Source of the DNA: DASRIA01 sp963768885
GTDB taxonomy: Bacteria > Actinomycetota > Thermoleophilia > Solirubrobacterales > JBBDJG01
Reading direction: 5' to 3'
Assembly (NCBI GenBank): GCA_963768885.1
Contig: CAVYJN010000008.1
Span: 62,001-126,000, forward strand
DNA length: 64,000 nucleotides
Shown: in pieces, positions 51,717 to 60,570 of the stretch
Layout: each line of letters begins with the position of its first letter
How positions within the stretch are numbered: the first letter of the stretch is position 1
The notes under the pieces: model-generated
The model's database searches: none
Told to the model about the DNA's origin: nothing
Seen by the model: only the letters and a program-made list of their open reading frames with translations
Translations under genes and position numbers: made by a program

Positions 51717-52199
51717 TCAGCCCGCGCGGACGCGGGCGGCCTCGATGACCTCCAGCGCCTCGGCCCGGTTCCCGAAGCCCCGGGTCGCCGTCTTCTTTCG
51801 CTCGAGCTGCTTGTAGACCTGGAAGAAGTGCTCGATCTCGTCCCGGAACTCGGGGCGCAGGTCGTGCACGTCGTGCGCGTGCGACCACGCCGGGTCGTTC
51901 TGCGAGACGCACAGCACCTTCTCGTCGGAGCCCTTCTCGTCGACCATGTAGAAGACCCCGATCACGCGCGCGCGGATGCGGCACCCGGGGAACGTCGGGT
52001 CCCCCACGAACACGAGTGCGTCGAGCGGGTCGCCGTCCTCCCCCATCGCGCCCTCGATATAGCCGTAGTCGGCCGGGTAGCTCATCGAGGTGAAGAGGCG
52101 ACGGTCGAGGACGATGCCGCCGAGCTCCGGATCGAACTCGTACTTGTTGCGAGAGCCGGCCGGGATCTCGACGTACACGACGACATGGGCGGAGTCCAC
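51717..52199 (-). CDS. ppa: Inorganic pyrophosphatase
   Basis: About 160 residues, family I soluble pyrophosphatase, which hydrolyses PPi released by biosynthesis. EIPAGSRNKYEFD, SYPADYGYIEGAMGEDGDPLDALV-type core (in parts: DYGYIEGAMGEDGDPLD) holds the Asp residues that bind magnesium, and VYKQLERKK closes the active site. GTG 52199 is chosen because TATATT ends exactly 7 nt upstream, a leaderless promoter, and because family members begin close to this point; an ATG at 52217 would add six residues. It is divergent from the HAD phosphatase. Confidence 0.92.
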   Translation of the reverse strand: MDSAHVVVYVEIPAGSRNKYEFDPELGGIVLDRRLFTSMSYPADYGYIEGAMGEDGDPLDALVFVGDPTFPGCRIRARVIGVFYMVDEKGSDEKVLCVSQNDPAWSHAHDVHDLRPEFRDEIEHFFQVYKQLERKKTATRGFGNRAEALEVIEAARVRAG

Positions 52200-52235
52200 G
52201 GCGCCGAATATAGCCATCCCTAGAATCACGCGACC

Positions 52236-52949
52236 ATGCCGGAGGACTGGCCAGAGCTGCGCGCCCTCGTACTCTGGGACATCGACGGGACGCTCGTCGA
52301 CTCCGCGCCCTTCGGGCGCGATGCGTTCGTCGAGGCGTTCGAACGCGTGGTCGGGCGTCCGCCCGAGACGATCGTCCCGTTCGCCGGCCGCACCGACCTC
52401 GAGATCGCGGCCGACCTGCTCGAACGCTCCGGCGTGCGCTCGGACGACGGCGTGCTCGACGAGTTCCGCGCGGCGCTCGAGCACTCGATGGCGGCGCGGG
52501 CGGGCGAGCTGCGGCGGCGCGGGCGCGCCTACCCCGGGGCCCGCGAGGCGCTGGAGCGGCTCGCGGGCGAGCCCGGCGTCGTGCAGGGACTGCTCACCGG
52601 GAACATCCCCGCCAACGCCCGCGTGAAGCTCGCGGCGTTCGATCTCGATGGGCTGGTCGACTTCGAGATCGGCGGGTACGGGTCCGACCACAGCATGCGT
52701 GCCGAGCTGGTCGCGATCGCATGTGGCCGGGCCGCGCGCAAGCTCGGCGTGGCCGTCGATCCCGGGAGCGCCGTGCTGGTCGGCGACACCCCGCTCGACG
52801 TCGCGGCGGCGCGGGCGGGCGGCGCGCGGGCGGTCGGGGTCGCGACCGGTCCTTTCGACCGTGGCGCGCTCGAGGCCGCCGGGGCCGACGTCGTCCTCGA
52901 CGACCTGCGCGATGCCGAGCGCGTCGTGGGCGCGGTCCTGGCCCGCTGA
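52236..52949 (+). CDS. HAD-superfamily phosphatase
   Basis: 237 residues. Motif I is LVLWDIDGTLVDS (the two catalytic Asp), motif II GLLTGN, a Lys in ARVKLAAF, and motif IV VLVGDTPLDVAAARAGG. The helical cap after motif I and overall size fit phosphoglycolate phosphatase or beta-phosphoglucomutase-like enzymes. Substrate unknown. TAGAAT ends 9 nt before the ATG. It shares a 36-nt intergenic region with ppa on the opposite strand. Confidence 0.88.
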   Translation: MPEDWPELRALVLWDIDGTLVDSAPFGRDAFVEAFERVVGRPPETIVPFAGRTDLEIAADLLERSGVRSDDGVLDEFRAALEHSMAARAGELRRRGRAYPGAREALERLAGEPGVVQGLLTGNIPANARVKLAAFDLDGLVDFEIGGYGSDHSMRAELVAIACGRAARKLGVAVDPGSAVLVGDTPLDVAAARAGGARAVGVATGPFDRGALEAAGADVVLDDLRDAERVVGAVLAR

Positions 52950-52988
52950 ACCCTTCATCTTTCCGGCCCAGCGTCCGATTACTGATCA

Positions 52989-54638
52989 ATGCGCCAAGGA
53001 GAGGGCGCCCGGTCCCTGTGGGACGTGATCCGCACGCTCTTCGCGCGGCGGCCCGATCCCTACGCCGGGAACGACGTGGACAACGCGCGCCGGCTGGGCG
53101 GGCTGATGTGGCTGATCTACGGCACGGTCGCCGCGATCGTGCTGGCGCTTGCCCCTCCCACCGGGCGCTACGCGCCCGCCGCCGCCGGGGTCGGGGCATT
53201 GATCGTGGTGCACTCGCTGCTGCGCGGCTATCGCTGGGTGACGCGGCCCGGCCCCGGGTTCGGCGCGCTGCTGGCGGGAAGCTACGTCGCGCTCGCGCAG
53301 CTCCCGGTCCTGCAGGCGCTCTCCGCAGACGGCGCATCCGCCTATCAGGAGCTGTACCTGCTGGTCGCGGTCTACACCGCCGCCGTGCACCCGCCGCGGC
53401 GCGTGGCCCCGTTCCTCGCCGCCGTCCTCGTCGCGGCCACCGTCCCTGTCCTGTATCGCGGCTGGACCTCCGAGTCCGGGCTCGAGCTGGCGGTGAGCAT
53501 CCTGCTGTGGATCGCCCTCTCGGCGATGTCGATGATCCTGCTCGCCACGCTGCGCGCGCAGCGCCAGGCCCTGCGTGATGAGAGCGAGGTCGCGCAGGCG
53601 CTCGCGAACCAGGACGCGCTCACCGGGATCGGGAACCGGCGCCGCCTGATGGCAGACCTCGAGGCGATGCTGCCGGTGGCGAGCGAGCGCACCCCGCTGC
53701 TGCTCGCGGCGTTCGACCTCGACGGCTTCAAGTCGTACAACGACACCTACGGCCACCCCACCGGCGACTCGCTGCTGCGGCGCCTCGGCGAGCAGCTGCG
53801 CGACACGATGGCCGGCCGCGGGCACGCCTATCGCATGGGCGGCGACGAGTTCTGCATCCTCGCGCACGTCACCCCGTCGGATTCCGCTGCGGTCGTCGAA
53901 CGGGCAGCAGCCGCGCTCTCCGAGCGCGGCGACAATTTTTCCGTGACGTCCTCCTTCGGCTGGGTGCTGCTGCCGCACGAGGAGGCAAACGACTCCTCCA
54001 CCGCGATGCGGCTCGCGGACCGGCGCATGTACGCGCAGAAGAACCTCGGCCGCGCATCGGCGGCGGGCAAGCAGACGACCGACGCGCTGCTGCAGGTGCT
54101 GTCCGAGCGCTCGGCCGACCTGGGCAGCCACATGCACGACGTGATGGCGCTGTGCGCCGCGGTCGCGGCGCGCGTCGGCGTGACCCCCGAGGCGCGCGGC
54201 CCGCTGCTGCAGGCGGCGTCCCTGCACGACATCGGCAAGACGGCGATCCCGGAGTCGATCCTCGACAAGCCGGGCCCGCTCAACGCCGAGGAATGGGCCT
54301 TCATCCGCACGCACACCGTGATCGGGGAGCGCATCATGGCCGCCGCGCCCGCGCTCAAGGACGCGGCGAGGCTCGTGCGCGCGACCCACGAGCACTTCGA
54401 CGGCACCGGCTATCCGGACGGCCTGGCCGCGGACGAGATTCCGCTCGGCGCGCGCATCATCGCGGTCTGCGACGCCTACGACGCGATGATCTCGAAGCGG
54501 CCGTACCGCACCCGCATGAGCCCGGAGGTCGCGATCGAGGAGATCCGCCGCTGCGCCGGCACGCAGTTCGACCCGCGCGTCGTGGAGGCCTTCGTCGCGG
54601 CGATCGGCGAGCGCGCAGCCGATGCCGCGCTCGGATAG
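52989..54638 (+). CDS. Membrane GGDEF plus HD-GYP cyclic-di-GMP enzyme
   Basis: 549 residues. Five to six helices (about 35-190; for example LMWLIYGTVAAIVLALA) precede a GGDEF domain with an intact active site YRMGGDEFCIL (about 283) and an HD-GYP domain with HDIGKTAIP (about 413) and HEHFDGTGYPDG (about 467). Both making and breaking of cyclic di-GMP are therefore possible. The allosteric I-site R-x-x-D expected upstream of GGDEF is absent (AGRG at that position), so product inhibition through it is unlikely. No periplasmic sensor domain is recognisable. Its TAG stop doubles as the start of the P450 promoter box. Confidence 0.9.
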   Translation: MRQGEGARSLWDVIRTLFARRPDPYAGNDVDNARRLGGLMWLIYGTVAAIVLALAPPTGRYAPAAAGVGALIVVHSLLRGYRWVTRPGPGFGALLAGSYVALAQLPVLQALSADGASAYQELYLLVAVYTAAVHPPRRVAPFLAAVLVAATVPVLYRGWTSESGLELAVSILLWIALSAMSMILLATLRAQRQALRDESEVAQALANQDALTGIGNRRRLMADLEAMLPVASERTPLLLAAFDLDGFKSYNDTYGHPTGDSLLRRLGEQLRDTMAGRGHAYRMGGDEFCILAHVTPSDSAAVVERAAAALSERGDNFSVTSSFGWVLLPHEEANDSSTAMRLADRRMYAQKNLGRASAAGKQTTDALLQVLSERSADLGSHMHDVMALCAAVAARVGVTPEARGPLLQAASLHDIGKTAIPESILDKPGPLNAEEWAFIRTHTVIGERIMAAAPALKDAARLVRATHEHFDGTGYPDGLAADEIPLGARIIAVCDAYDAMISKRPYRTRMSPEVAIEEIRRCAGTQFDPRVVEAFVAAIGERAADAALG

Positions 54639-54647
54639 CTTCTGCGT

Positions 54648-55862
54648 GTGACGGTTGTCGCCGAGCTAGATCTCCCGACCTTCGACTACACCGACCCGGA
54701 CCTGCGGGGGGACCGCTTCCACGAGGTGATGAGCGACCTGCGTGCGCGGTCGTGGATCGCGTCGTCGGAGTTCGGCTACTTCGTGCTCGATCGTGAGGCT
54801 GCCGGCTTCTTCCTGCGATCGCGCAAGGCGGAGTTCCCCGGCGCCTACATGTTCGACCTGCTCGGGATCACCGAAGGTCCGCTGCGCAACTCGCTCTCGC
54901 GCAACATCCTCACGCTCGGCGGGGAGCAGCACGCGCGCCTGCGCTCGCTCGTGCAGCCCTCGTTCACGCCGAAGGCGGCCGATCGCTACCGGCCGGCGAT
55001 GCGCCGGTTCCTCGCGCAACTGTGGGAGAACGTCGCCGGTCGCGGGGAGTGCGACTTCGTGCACGACTTCGCCAAGCCCTATCCGGCGCTGATGATCGCG
55101 ACGGTCGTCGGCGCGCCGCTCGAGGACGCCGCCGATCTGCACCGGCTCTCCAATCTGCTCCAGCAGCAGTTCGACGCGATCGCCCTGATGACGCGCCGCG
55201 AGGAGCTCGAGCGGGCCGCCGAGGAATTCGACGCGTATGTCTGGAAGCTGGTCGAGGAGCGGCGCCGGTCGCCCGGCGAGGACCTCGTCTCCGAGCTGAT
55301 CGCGGCCGAGCAGGCGGGCGACCGCCTGTCGGACGAGGAGTGCCAGGCGCTCACGCGCGACGTGCTGAACGGCGGCGTCGACACCACCCAGAGCCAGCTC
55401 TCGCACGGCATCCGGATGTTCGCCGACAACCCGGACCAGTGGGAGCTGCTCGCGCGCGACCCGGCGCTCGCCGCCCAGGCCGCGGAGGAGGTGCTGCGCT
55501 TCGAGCCGGTCGCGCCGTTCACGGCGCGGGTGATGCTCGATGACGTGGAGTTCCGCGACGTCCTCTTCCCGAAGGGCACCGTCGTGATCGCGTGTCAGTG
55601 GACCGCGAACCGCGAGGCCGAGGGCGACGAGGACCCCAACAGCTTCGACATCACATCCCCGCGGGGCGCCGCGAAGTCGCTCACGTTCGGCGCCGGCCCG
55701 CACTTCTGCCTGGGGTCGAACCTCGCGCGCGCCGAGCTGCAGGAGGGCCTCGCGTTCCTCGCGCCGCGCATGCCCGGGCTCGCGCTCGGCGGCGATCCGG
55801 TCTACGACACGATCACCGGCATCTACGGGATGCACTCGCTGCCGGTGCGCTGGTCGGCCTGA
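54648..55862 (+). CDS. Cytochrome P450
   Basis: 404 residues, soluble bacterial class. The heme loop FGAGPHFCLGSNLAR supplies the Cys ligand (about residue 352), the oxygen-activation helix is NGGVDTTQSQL, and the K-helix has EEVLRFEP (E-x-x-R). It would hydroxylate a lipid-like or secondary-metabolite substrate; no ferredoxin partner lies nearby. TAGCTT ends 6 nt before GTG 54648, so the message is likely leaderless even though the gene follows the GGDEF gene by only 9 nt. Confidence 0.93.
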   Translation: MTVVAELDLPTFDYTDPDLRGDRFHEVMSDLRARSWIASSEFGYFVLDREAAGFFLRSRKAEFPGAYMFDLLGITEGPLRNSLSRNILTLGGEQHARLRSLVQPSFTPKAADRYRPAMRRFLAQLWENVAGRGECDFVHDFAKPYPALMIATVVGAPLEDAADLHRLSNLLQQQFDAIALMTRREELERAAEEFDAYVWKLVEERRRSPGEDLVSELIAAEQAGDRLSDEECQALTRDVLNGGVDTTQSQLSHGIRMFADNPDQWELLARDPALAAQAAEEVLRFEPVAPFTARVMLDDVEFRDVLFPKGTVVIACQWTANREAEGDEDPNSFDITSPRGAAKSLTFGAGPHFCLGSNLARAELQEGLAFLAPRMPGLALGGDPVYDTITGIYGMHSLPVRWSA

Positions 55863-55882
55863 CCTTCCCGAAGTAAACGACG

Positions 55883-55907
55883 GTTCAAAAGCGGCCCCGG
55901 CGGGTAT
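55883..55907 (+). promoter_or_regulatory. Stress-sigma-type promoter of the acylase gene
   Basis: GTTC (55883-55886), 15 nt, GGGTAT (55902-55907), the same spacing and boxes as upstream of the DUF7218 gene and the secreted-protein gene. The acylase ATG is 37 nt further, behind GGGAGGGGAGC. Confidence 0.5.
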
Positions 55908-55943
55908 GCCGACGCCGTCCACAGTCAGCGTCGGGAGGGGAGC

Positions 55944-58900
55944 ATGGGGAGCAGGGTCGGTTTCCGCAACGTCGTCGCAGTCGCTTGGCTGCTGCTCGCG
56001 TTCGCCGCGCTCGCGCTCGCGGGCCGAGGCCCGGCCGGCGTCGCGGAGGCCCAGGTCACCGGCGCGCCCGGCGGCCTCCAGGCGACGATCCGGACCACCT
56101 CCCACGGCATCCCCCACATCGTGGCCTCGGACTTCCCCGGCCTCGGTTTCGGCTACGGGTACGCGGCGGCGAGGGCGAACATCTGCGTGCTCGCCGACAT
56201 GTACGTCACGACGAACGGCGAGCGCTCGCGCTTCTTCGGCCCCGACGGCTCCTACTCGCAGGGCGGCAACGGGACCACCAACAACAACCTCGACAGCGAC
56301 TTCTTCTACCAGCGCATCAAGGACAACGGCACGATCCAGAGGCTGCTCGCGCTCGACGCGCCGCGCGGGCCGCGGCCCGAGATCAAGCAGGCGGTGCGCG
56401 GCTACGTCGCCGGCTACAACAAGTGGCTCGCCGAGACCGGCGTCGACGACATCACCGACCCGCGGTGCCGCGGCGCGGAGTGGGTGCGCCCGATCACCGA
56501 GATGGACGCCTACCAGCGCTTCTACCAGCTCGGGCTGATCGCGAGCCAGGGCGTCGCGATCGACGGCATCGGCGGCGCGCAGCCGCCGGTCGGCGTCGGG
56601 CCCGACACCGCCGACCCCCGCCGAGGTCGACGACATGATCGGGCAGCTCGGCGAGCAGCTGCCGCTCGGGGGGATCGGCTCGAACGCCTACGGGCTCGGC
56701 CGCGACGCGACCGACAACGGCCGCGGCATGGTGCTCGGCAACCCGCACTTCCCGTGGGACGGCTCGGAGCGCTTCTTCGAGGCGCAGCTGACGATCCCCG
56801 GGCAGATCAACGTGAGCGGCGCGAGCCTGTTCGGCGTGCCGGTGATCAACATCGGCCACACCGACAACCTCGCGTGGAGCCACACGGTGTCGACCGCGTT
56901 CCGCTTCACGCCGTTCGAGCTGAAGCTCGTGCCCGGCTCGCCGACCAGCTACCTGTACGACGGCGAGGTCCGCCAGATGAAGGCCGAGGACGTGACCGTG
57001 CAGGCGAAGAACGCCGAGGGCAACCTCGAGCCGCGCACGCGCACGCTCTACTCATCGCACCACGGCCCGATCCTCACCTCGATCCTCGGGCTGCCGCTGT
57101 TCCCCTGGACCCCGGCGACCGCCTGGGCGATCGGCGACGCCAACGCCGGCAACTTCCGCTACCTGAACCACTTCTTCGAGGTCAACCAGGCGCAGGACGT
57201 CGACGAGCTCGACGAGGTGATCAAGCGCAACCAGGGCGTGCCGTGGGTCAACACGATCGCCGCCGACTCCGACGGCGACGCCTACTACGCGGACATCTCC
57301 GTGGTCCCGCACGTCACCAACGAGCAGGCCACGACCTGCAACACCGCGCTCGGCAACGCCACCTACCAGGCACTCGGGCTGCCGGTGCTCGACGGCTCGC
57401 TGTCGACGTGCGAGTGGGGCAGCGACCCCGACGCCGTGGAGCCGGGCATCTTCGGGCCCGTCGAACCTGCCGCAGCTGCGCCGGGACGACTACGTCCTCA
57501 ACTCCAACGACAGCTACTGGATCTCCAACCCCGACCAGCCGCTGGAGGGCTTCGACCGCATCATCGGCGACGAGCGCACCGAGCGCTCCCTGCGCCAGCG
57601 CTCGGGCTTCGTGATGGCCGAGCAACGGCTCGCGGGCGTCGACGGACGGCCCGGCAACCGCTTCACGCGCGCCCAGCTGCAGGACATCGTGTTCGACAAC
57701 CGCCAGTACGCGGGCGAGCTTTGGCGCGACGAGCTGGCGGCCTTCTGCGAGGCGACGCCGACGATGGTCGGGTCGAGCGGCCCGGTCGACGTGAGCGCCG
57801 CGTGCCCCGTGCTGCGCGCGTGGGACCTGCACGACGACCTCGACTCGCGCGGCGCGATCCTGTTCCGCAGGTTCGCAAGCCGCGCGCTCGGCGCCGTCCC
57901 GGTCGCCGGCACCCCGGGCCTCTACACCACGCAGTTCGACTTCGCCGACCCGGTGCACACGCCGTACGGGCTGAACATCGCCAACCCGGCCGTCGAGCAG
58001 TCGTTCGCGGACGCGGTCAGCGACCTGCGCGATGCCGGCATCCCGCTCGACGCGCCGCTCGGCGACTACCAGTACGAGCGCCGCGGCGCGGAGCGGATCC
58101 CGATCCACGGCGGTCCCGGCGGCGTCGGGGTGTTCAACGCGATCAACGTCGGCTGGACGGGCTCGGGCGCGGACCCCGGGTACAACAACGTGCCCCACGG
58201 CTCGAGCTTCGTGATGGTCGCCCAGTTCACCGGCGACGCCGACTGCCCGGTCGACACCCGCTCGATCCTCACGTACTCGCAGTCGACGAACCCGAACTCG
58301 CCGTACTTCGCCGACCAGACCCGGATGTTCTCGCACAAGCAATGGGTCGACGAGGCCTATTGCGAGGACGAGATCGCGGCCGACCCGAACCTCGAGGTGA
58401 CGGAGATCGCGGAGCCCGGCGGCTACCCGCGCCCCAAGGGGGCAACCCCGCTGCGGGTCCCGCTCGTGCCCGCCTACCGCGAGTGCACGTCCCCCGACCG
58501 CTTCCACGGGCCGCCGCTCGCGTTCCCGTCGTGCGGGTCGCCGCACCAGGCGTCGTCCAACCTGACGGTCGGCTCACCGGACTCGAACGGGGCCGGCGCG
58601 AACTCGTCGGGCTTCGTGAAGCTGGGCGTGCAGGTCGGCGCGCCCGGTGCGCCCGACGACTCGGACGTGAGCATCGCCGCCGAGCTGACCGACGTGCGCT
58701 GCGCGGCCGCCGGGCCGACGTGCGGCGCGGCAAATGCCGCGGGCGGGAGCGACTACACCGGAGAGCTCCAGGCGAACATGCAGGTGCGCCTCACGGACAA
58801 GTTCAACGACGCCTCCGCGGGCGGGGGCACGGATCCGGCGACCGTGGTCGACTTCCCGTTCCCGGTGACCCTGTCGTGTGCCGGTACCGGCAGCACGGCC

Positions 58901-59080
58901 GTGGGCGGCACGTGTGCGATCGCCACCTCCGCGACCGCGGTGGTGCCCGGCTCCGTGCACGACGGCGACCGCGCGGTCGTGCAGGTCGGCCAGGTGCGGG
59001 TCTCCGACGGCGGGGCGGACGGCATCGCCGCCACCGCGGACAACGACCTGTTCGCGGTCCAGGGCCTGTTCGTTCCGTAG
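55944..59080 (+). CDS. Secreted penicillin/acyl-homoserine-lactone acylase (peptidase S45), two frame changes
   Basis: About 1045 residues after correction. The signal (VVAVAWLLLAFAALALAG) is followed by the alpha chain (TIRTTSHGIPHIVA), a spacer, and the autocatalytic junction GIGSNAYGLG, where the Ser becomes the N-terminal nucleophile of the beta chain. NPHFPWDG and ADSDGDAYYADIS are family blocks. The C-terminus carries an extra domain of about 170 residues beginning near PDSNGAGANSSG. One extra C near 56617 (CCCCC) and one extra base near 57462 (GGGCCCGTCG) split it into three frames; 3137 nt is 3n+2, exactly two insertions. Substrates may be beta-lactams, AHLs or lipid amides. Confidence 0.8.
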
Positions 59081-59117
59081 CGCCGGCCGCGGCGCCGCGA
59101 CCTGCTGCAATAGCCGT

Positions 59118-59618
59118 GTGAAGCGTCACGTGATCGTCACGCTGGTCGCACTCGCGGCGCTCGTCGCCGGCGGGTGCGGCGACTCGGGCGATGACACGTC
59201 CCAGGCCGCGCCGACCGCCACGCAGCCCACCGCGGACACCGTCGACGTCCGCGTCGGCGACGCGACGGTGCGCGCCGAGGTCGCCGACGACGACGCCGAG
59301 CGCGCCCGCGGGCTGTCGGGCCGGGCCCGCCTCGCGCGCGACGCGGGGATGTACTTCGTGCTGCCGAGCACCTCCACGCGGTTCTGGATGAAGGGGATGC
59401 GGTTTCCGCTCGACATGGTCTGGATCCGCGGCGACCGCGTCGTCGACGTGAGCGCGCGCGTGCCCGCGCCGCGCCCGGGCACGCCCGAGTCGAAGCTCCC
59501 GATCTACTCCTCGTCGAAGCCGGCCGACCGCGTGCTCGAGGTCAATGCCGGCTGGGCGCGCGACAACGGGGTGCGGGCCGGCGACGAGGTGCGGCTGAGC
59601 GAGGCATCGCCCGGCTAG
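59118..59618 (+). CDS. DUF192 lipoprotein
   Basis: 166 residues. Lipoprotein signal VTLVALAALVAGGCGD places a lipidated Cys after VAGG. The mature DUF192 domain shows RARGLSGRARLARDAGMYFV, FWMKGMRFPLDMVWI and NAGWARDNGV, the three conserved blocks of this family of small beta-barrel proteins of unknown function. It lies 37 nt after the acylase. GTG 59118 is used. Confidence 0.87.
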   Translation: MKRHVIVTLVALAALVAGGCGDSGDDTSQAAPTATQPTADTVDVRVGDATVRAEVADDDAERARGLSGRARLARDAGMYFVLPSTSTRFWMKGMRFPLDMVWIRGDRVVDVSARVPAPRPGTPESKLPIYSSSKPADRVLEVNAGWARDNGVRAGDEVRLSEASPG

Positions 59619-59628
59619 AGTGCCGCGG

Positions 59629-60555
59629 GTGTCGCCGCCGCCCGTCACTGTCTTCAGTCCGCAGCCGCTGCTCGGGGTGACGATCGAGCTCCGCGGAGAG
59701 GACCAGGACGACGTCCACATGCACCCGGCCGGCCAGGGCGTGTGGGTCGCGCGGATGGCGGCGGAGCTCCGGTCCCATCCGATCCTCTGCGGGTTCATCG
59801 GAGGCGAGACCGGCCAGGTCCTGCGGCCGCTGCTCGACGAGCTCGACGTCGAGCTGCGCCTGGTGAAGGCGAGCGCGACGACCGGCACCTACGTGATCGA
59901 CCGCCGCAGCGGCGAGCGGAACATCATCGCCGGCGCGTGGGCCGACCCGCCCTCGCGGCACGAGGTCGACGACCTGTTCTCCGTCACGGTCGCGGCCGCG
60001 CTCGAGAGCGAGGTGCTGGTCGTGTGCGGGCCGACCCCGCCCGAGGCGATGCCGACGCAGATCTTCGGCGACCTCGTCGCCGACGCACGGGCCGGCGGCA
60101 CCAAGACGATCGTCGACCTCTCGCCGCCGCGGCTCAACAGCGCGCTCGAGGGCCGGCCCGACTTCGTGAAGCTGGACGACTGGCAGCTGGCCGAGTACAT
60201 CGAGGGCCCGGTGGACGAGCCCGGGCAGTTCCGCGACGCCGCGCAGCGCGTGCTCGAGGCGGGCGCCGGCTGCGTGATGGGCACGCGGGGCGGCGACCCC
60301 GCCCTGATCCTGACCCGCGAGAAGGCATGGGAGCTCGCGCCACCGCGCTTCGGCCGCGGAGCGGCGGAGGGGAGCGGGGACTCGATGGTGGGGGCGCTGG
60401 CGGCCGCGCTTGCGCGCGGGATGGAGTTCGAGGAGGCGCTGCGCGTGGGCGCCGCCGCGGGCGCGGCGAACTTCCTGCGCCACGGGCTCGGCACCGGGTC
60501 GCGCGACGTGATCTCCGATCTGCTGCCGCGCGTCGAGCTGCGCCCGCTGGACTGA
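59629..60555 (+). CDS. PfkB-family sugar kinase
   Basis: About 308 residues. QGVWVARMAAELR near the N-terminus and the second signature GSGDSMVGALAAALARG (catalytic Asp and ATP anion hole) identify the ribokinase/1-phosphofructokinase family. The sugar is unknown; LacC or FruK-like enzymes are the nearest in layout. GTG 59629 is chosen because TAGAGT ends 7 nt upstream (leaderless); GTG 59620 lies inside that box. The gene ends with zero gap against the convergent PHP phosphatase. Confidence 0.83.
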   Translation: MSPPPVTVFSPQPLLGVTIELRGEDQDDVHMHPAGQGVWVARMAAELRSHPILCGFIGGETGQVLRPLLDELDVELRLVKASATTGTYVIDRRSGERNIIAGAWADPPSRHEVDDLFSVTVAAALESEVLVVCGPTPPEAMPTQIFGDLVADARAGGTKTIVDLSPPRLNSALEGRPDFVKLDDWQLAEYIEGPVDEPGQFRDAAQRVLEAGAGCVMGTRGGDPALILTREKAWELAPPRFGRGAAEGSGDSMVGALAAALARGMEFEEALRVGAAAGAANFLRHGLGTGSRDVISDLLPRVELRPLD

Positions 60556-60570
60556 CTAGACCAGCGGCGC
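60540..60570. terminator. Bidirectional hairpin with both convergent stops in its loop
   Basis: GCGC-C-CGCTGG (60540-60550) pairs with CCAGCGGCGC (60561-60570). The 10-nt loop ACTGACTAGA contains the kinase TGA (60553-60555) and the opposite-strand TAG (60558-60556). The same TGACTAG core occurs at 34379-34385. Confidence 0.62.
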
